Source: Methanobacteriota archaeon
Lineage (GTDB): Archaea > Thermoplasmatota > E2 > DHVEG-1
Assembly: GCA_903930505.1 (NCBI GenBank)
Contig: CAIYYQ010000007.1
Coordinates: 1-6,550 of the forward strand
Direction: 5' to 3'
DNA length: 6,550 nucleotides
Below the pieces are notes generated by a model, which saw nothing but the letters and a program-made list of their open reading frames with translations, made no database searches and was not told the DNA's origin. Positions 5,664 to 6,550 of this stretch are shown here, one piece after another (position 1 is the first letter of the stretch; each line of letters starts with the position of its first letter). The position numbers were made by a program, and so were the translations under genes.

Positions 5664-5670
5664 TATAAAA
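5664..5670 (-). promoter_or_regulatory. TATA box for the nucleotidyltransferase unit
   Basis: TTTTATA on the minus strand ends 25 bases before ATG 5638, in the 47-base gap after the transaldolase stop. No convincing ribosome binding site follows, so transcription is expected to start at or very near the ATG. This would make the nucleotidyltransferase the first gene of a new unit. Confidence 0.5.
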
Positions 5671-5685
5671 TTTTGTGGCAAGTAG

Positions 5686-6357
5686 TTAGCATTTTTTTTC
5701 TGCGATGAGGAACTCTTCCCAGGCTTTATCAAATTCTTTGAGTGTTTCCACGGTTTTTTCATGGAACGGCATTTGTTTCATAATTTTGTAGGGGATGGTG
5801 ATAACATGTGGATTCGCTGATGCGATCTCAATTACATCGCTAGGTTTTCTTATGCTTCCAACAATCAGTTTTGTTTTGTAGTCTCCCTCATCGATAAATG
5901 CTCGGGATTGTTTCACGACCTCAATAGGATCAACTCCGCCGTCTCTGATACGGTTAAAGAATAAACTTGCGTATGTTGCTCCTGCAGCAGCTGCAAGCAT
6001 CGTCTGGTTGACATTCATCATTGCAGTTACATTGGTTTTAATGCCTTCTTTTTCCAGGAGATACGCTGCTTTTACACCGTCGCCATTTGCAAGCATCGGG
6101 ATTTTTATCACTACTTTTTTCTTGTTCCATTTTGCATATTCCCGTGCTGCTTTGATGATTCCTTCTGCATCGCATGCTGGTGCCTCAATGCTGACGGGAC
6201 CATCGACAAGATCAAGGATTTTCTTTACTTGTGTTTCGAAATTTACACCTTTTTCATTGAGAAATATTTTCTGGTTTGTCGTAAGTCCTCTCATGACACC
6301 CCATGAAAGTATTTCTTTGATTTCTTCGATGTTAGCTGTATCTAAAAAAATTTCCAT
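5686..6357 (-). CDS. Small transaldolase / fructose-6-phosphate aldolase family protein (TalC/FSA-like)
   Basis: TIM-barrel class I aldolase of 223 residues, the usual size for the TalC/FSA subfamily. MEIFLDTANIEEI opens the barrel with D6. GLTTNQKIF (24-32) corresponds to the TTNP motif, keeping N28 but with Q for P. VVIKIPM (82-88) carries the Schiff-base lysine K85. IKTNVTAMM (106-114) and FFNRIRDGG (133-141) follow. Two positions that separate the activities look transaldolase-like: E58 where E. coli FSA has Q59, and F133 where FSA has Y131. A transaldolase would interconvert sedoheptulose 7-phosphate with fructose 6-phosphate and erythrose 4-phosphate; its position after an HAD phosphatase suggests it feeds heptose synthesis. 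ATG 6357 is chosen because AGGAGTGAT (6372-6364) lies six bases upstream; a TTG at 6378 would add seven residues overlapping the previous gene. Aldolase activity cannot be excluded. Confidence 0.9.
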   Translation of the reverse strand: MEIFLDTANIEEIKEILSWGVMRGLTTNQKIFLNEKGVNFETQVKKILDLVDGPVSIEAPACDAEGIIKAAREYAKWNKKKVVIKIPMLANGDGVKAAYLLEKEGIKTNVTAMMNVNQTMLAAAAGATYASLFFNRIRDGGVDPIEVVKQSRAFIDEGDYKTKLIVGSIRKPSDVIEIASANPHVITIPYKIMKQMPFHEKTVETLKEFDKAWEEFLIAEKKC

Positions 6358-6363
6358 TTGACC

Positions 6364-6372
6364 ATCACTCCT
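6364..6372 (-). promoter_or_regulatory. Strong Shine-Dalgarno overlapping the phosphatase stop codon
   Basis: AGGAGTGAT on the minus strand matches the archaeal anti-16S consensus with one base missing and contains the TGA stop (6367-6365) of the gene before. Six bases separate it from ATG 6357. It fixes the transaldolase start and indicates translational coupling to the phosphatase gene. Confidence 0.7.
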
Positions 6373-6550
6373 TCGCAATAATAAGCGCTGCCTTATATAG
6401 ATTTGGGACTATGTACTCTGGTTTTACATCTTCATCGTCCATGCGTTTACACAAATCGCATTTCATTCTGCCGATAAGAATTGTTTTGCATCCTGCAGCT
6501 TGACCTGCTTGGATATCGATGATCCCATCGCCAATCATCCATGATTGCGA
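6365..6550 (-). CDS. HAD-IIIA family phosphatase, C-terminal end only (GmhB-like)
   Basis: This frame is open to the window edge and gives the last 61 residues of a longer protein; the N-terminus lies outside. It begins SQSWMIGDGIIDIQAGQAAGC, the motif IV region of HAD phosphatases, where the aspartates of GD and the following D bind magnesium. KTILIG, as the last core strand, follows. GmhB and HisB-N-type enzymes have the same S-x-[MI]-[IV]-G-D...D-x-x-A-G-x-x-A-G-C pattern, and GmhB removes the 7-phosphate from heptose 1,7-bisphosphate. The tail carries a C-x2-C pair (KCDLCKRM). Coupling to a transaldolase gene and proximity to an HddC-like nucleotidyltransferase support the heptose role. 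Histidinol-phosphate phosphatase or another sugar phosphatase is the alternative. Family certain, substrate inferred. Confidence 0.82.
   Translation of the reverse strand, partial: SQSWMIGDGIIDIQAGQAAGCKTILIGRMKCDLCKRMDDEDVKPEYIVPNLYKAALIIAKE

Noticed and set aside
6008..6361. 117-codon plus-strand open frame opposite the transaldolase
   Set aside because: It lies wholly antisense to a gene with clear family motifs, has no promoter or ribosome site, and its translation is low-complexity hydrophobic text typical of an antisense shadow.
1..6550. tRNA, rRNA, CRISPR array, insertion sequence or integrase
   Set aside because: No cloverleaf, regularly spaced repeats, transposase motifs or terminal inverted repeats were seen by eye on either strand.

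Overview
The window looks archaeal. Small intergenic gaps hold TATA boxes of the TTATAAA/TTTTATA type about 25 bases before start codons, so these transcripts would be leaderless or nearly so. Genes inside operons instead have Shine-Dalgarno motifs of the GGTGA/GGAGTGAT type that overlap the stop codon of the gene before. Base composition is AT-rich, and the gene families belong to a surface-glycan (N-glycan or cell-envelope polysaccharide) locus. The exact lineage cannot be told from the sequence.

Layout: nearly everything is on the minus strand, so transcription runs from high to low coordinates. (1) 6550-5686: the C-terminal end of a HAD-IIIA phosphatase (cut by the window edge) followed, 7 bases later, by a small transaldolase-family protein. 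(2) 5638-2377: a new transcription unit with its own TATA box. It encodes a heptose-1-phosphate-type nucleotidyltransferase, a left-handed beta-helix N-acetyltransferase, a DegT/WbpE-type aminotransferase and a Gfo/Idh/MocA oxidoreductase. (3) 2338-1544: a family 2 glycosyltransferase with its own TATA box. (4) 1406-279: a radical SAM protein with a SPASM-like C-terminal cysteine cluster, in markedly more AT-rich DNA. (5) 67-228, plus strand: a 53-residue, three-cysteine small ORF, convergent to the radical SAM gene and preceded by a strong TATA box.

How the genes fit together: the oxidoreductase, aminotransferase and N-acetyltransferase match the three consecutive steps (WbpB, WbpE, WbpD in Pseudomonas; WlbA/WlbC/WlbB in Bordetella) that turn UDP-GlcNAcA into UDP-2,3-diacetamido-2,3-dideoxy-glucuronic acid. 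The phosphatase, nucleotidyltransferase and possibly the transaldolase fit a nucleotide-activated heptose branch starting from sedoheptulose 7-phosphate. Its isomerase and kinase would lie upstream, beyond the window. The glycosyltransferase would use one of these activated sugars. The 6-dehydrogenase making UDP-GlcNAcA is not in the window.

The most unusual part is the left end: a likely unannotated Cys-x6-Cys-x6-Cys small protein, a 15-bp perfect inverted repeat that contains its stop codon, and a neighbouring radical SAM/SPASM-like enzyme in DNA of different composition. I see no tRNA, rRNA, CRISPR array, insertion sequence or integrase. No stretch over 300 bases lacks a gene.
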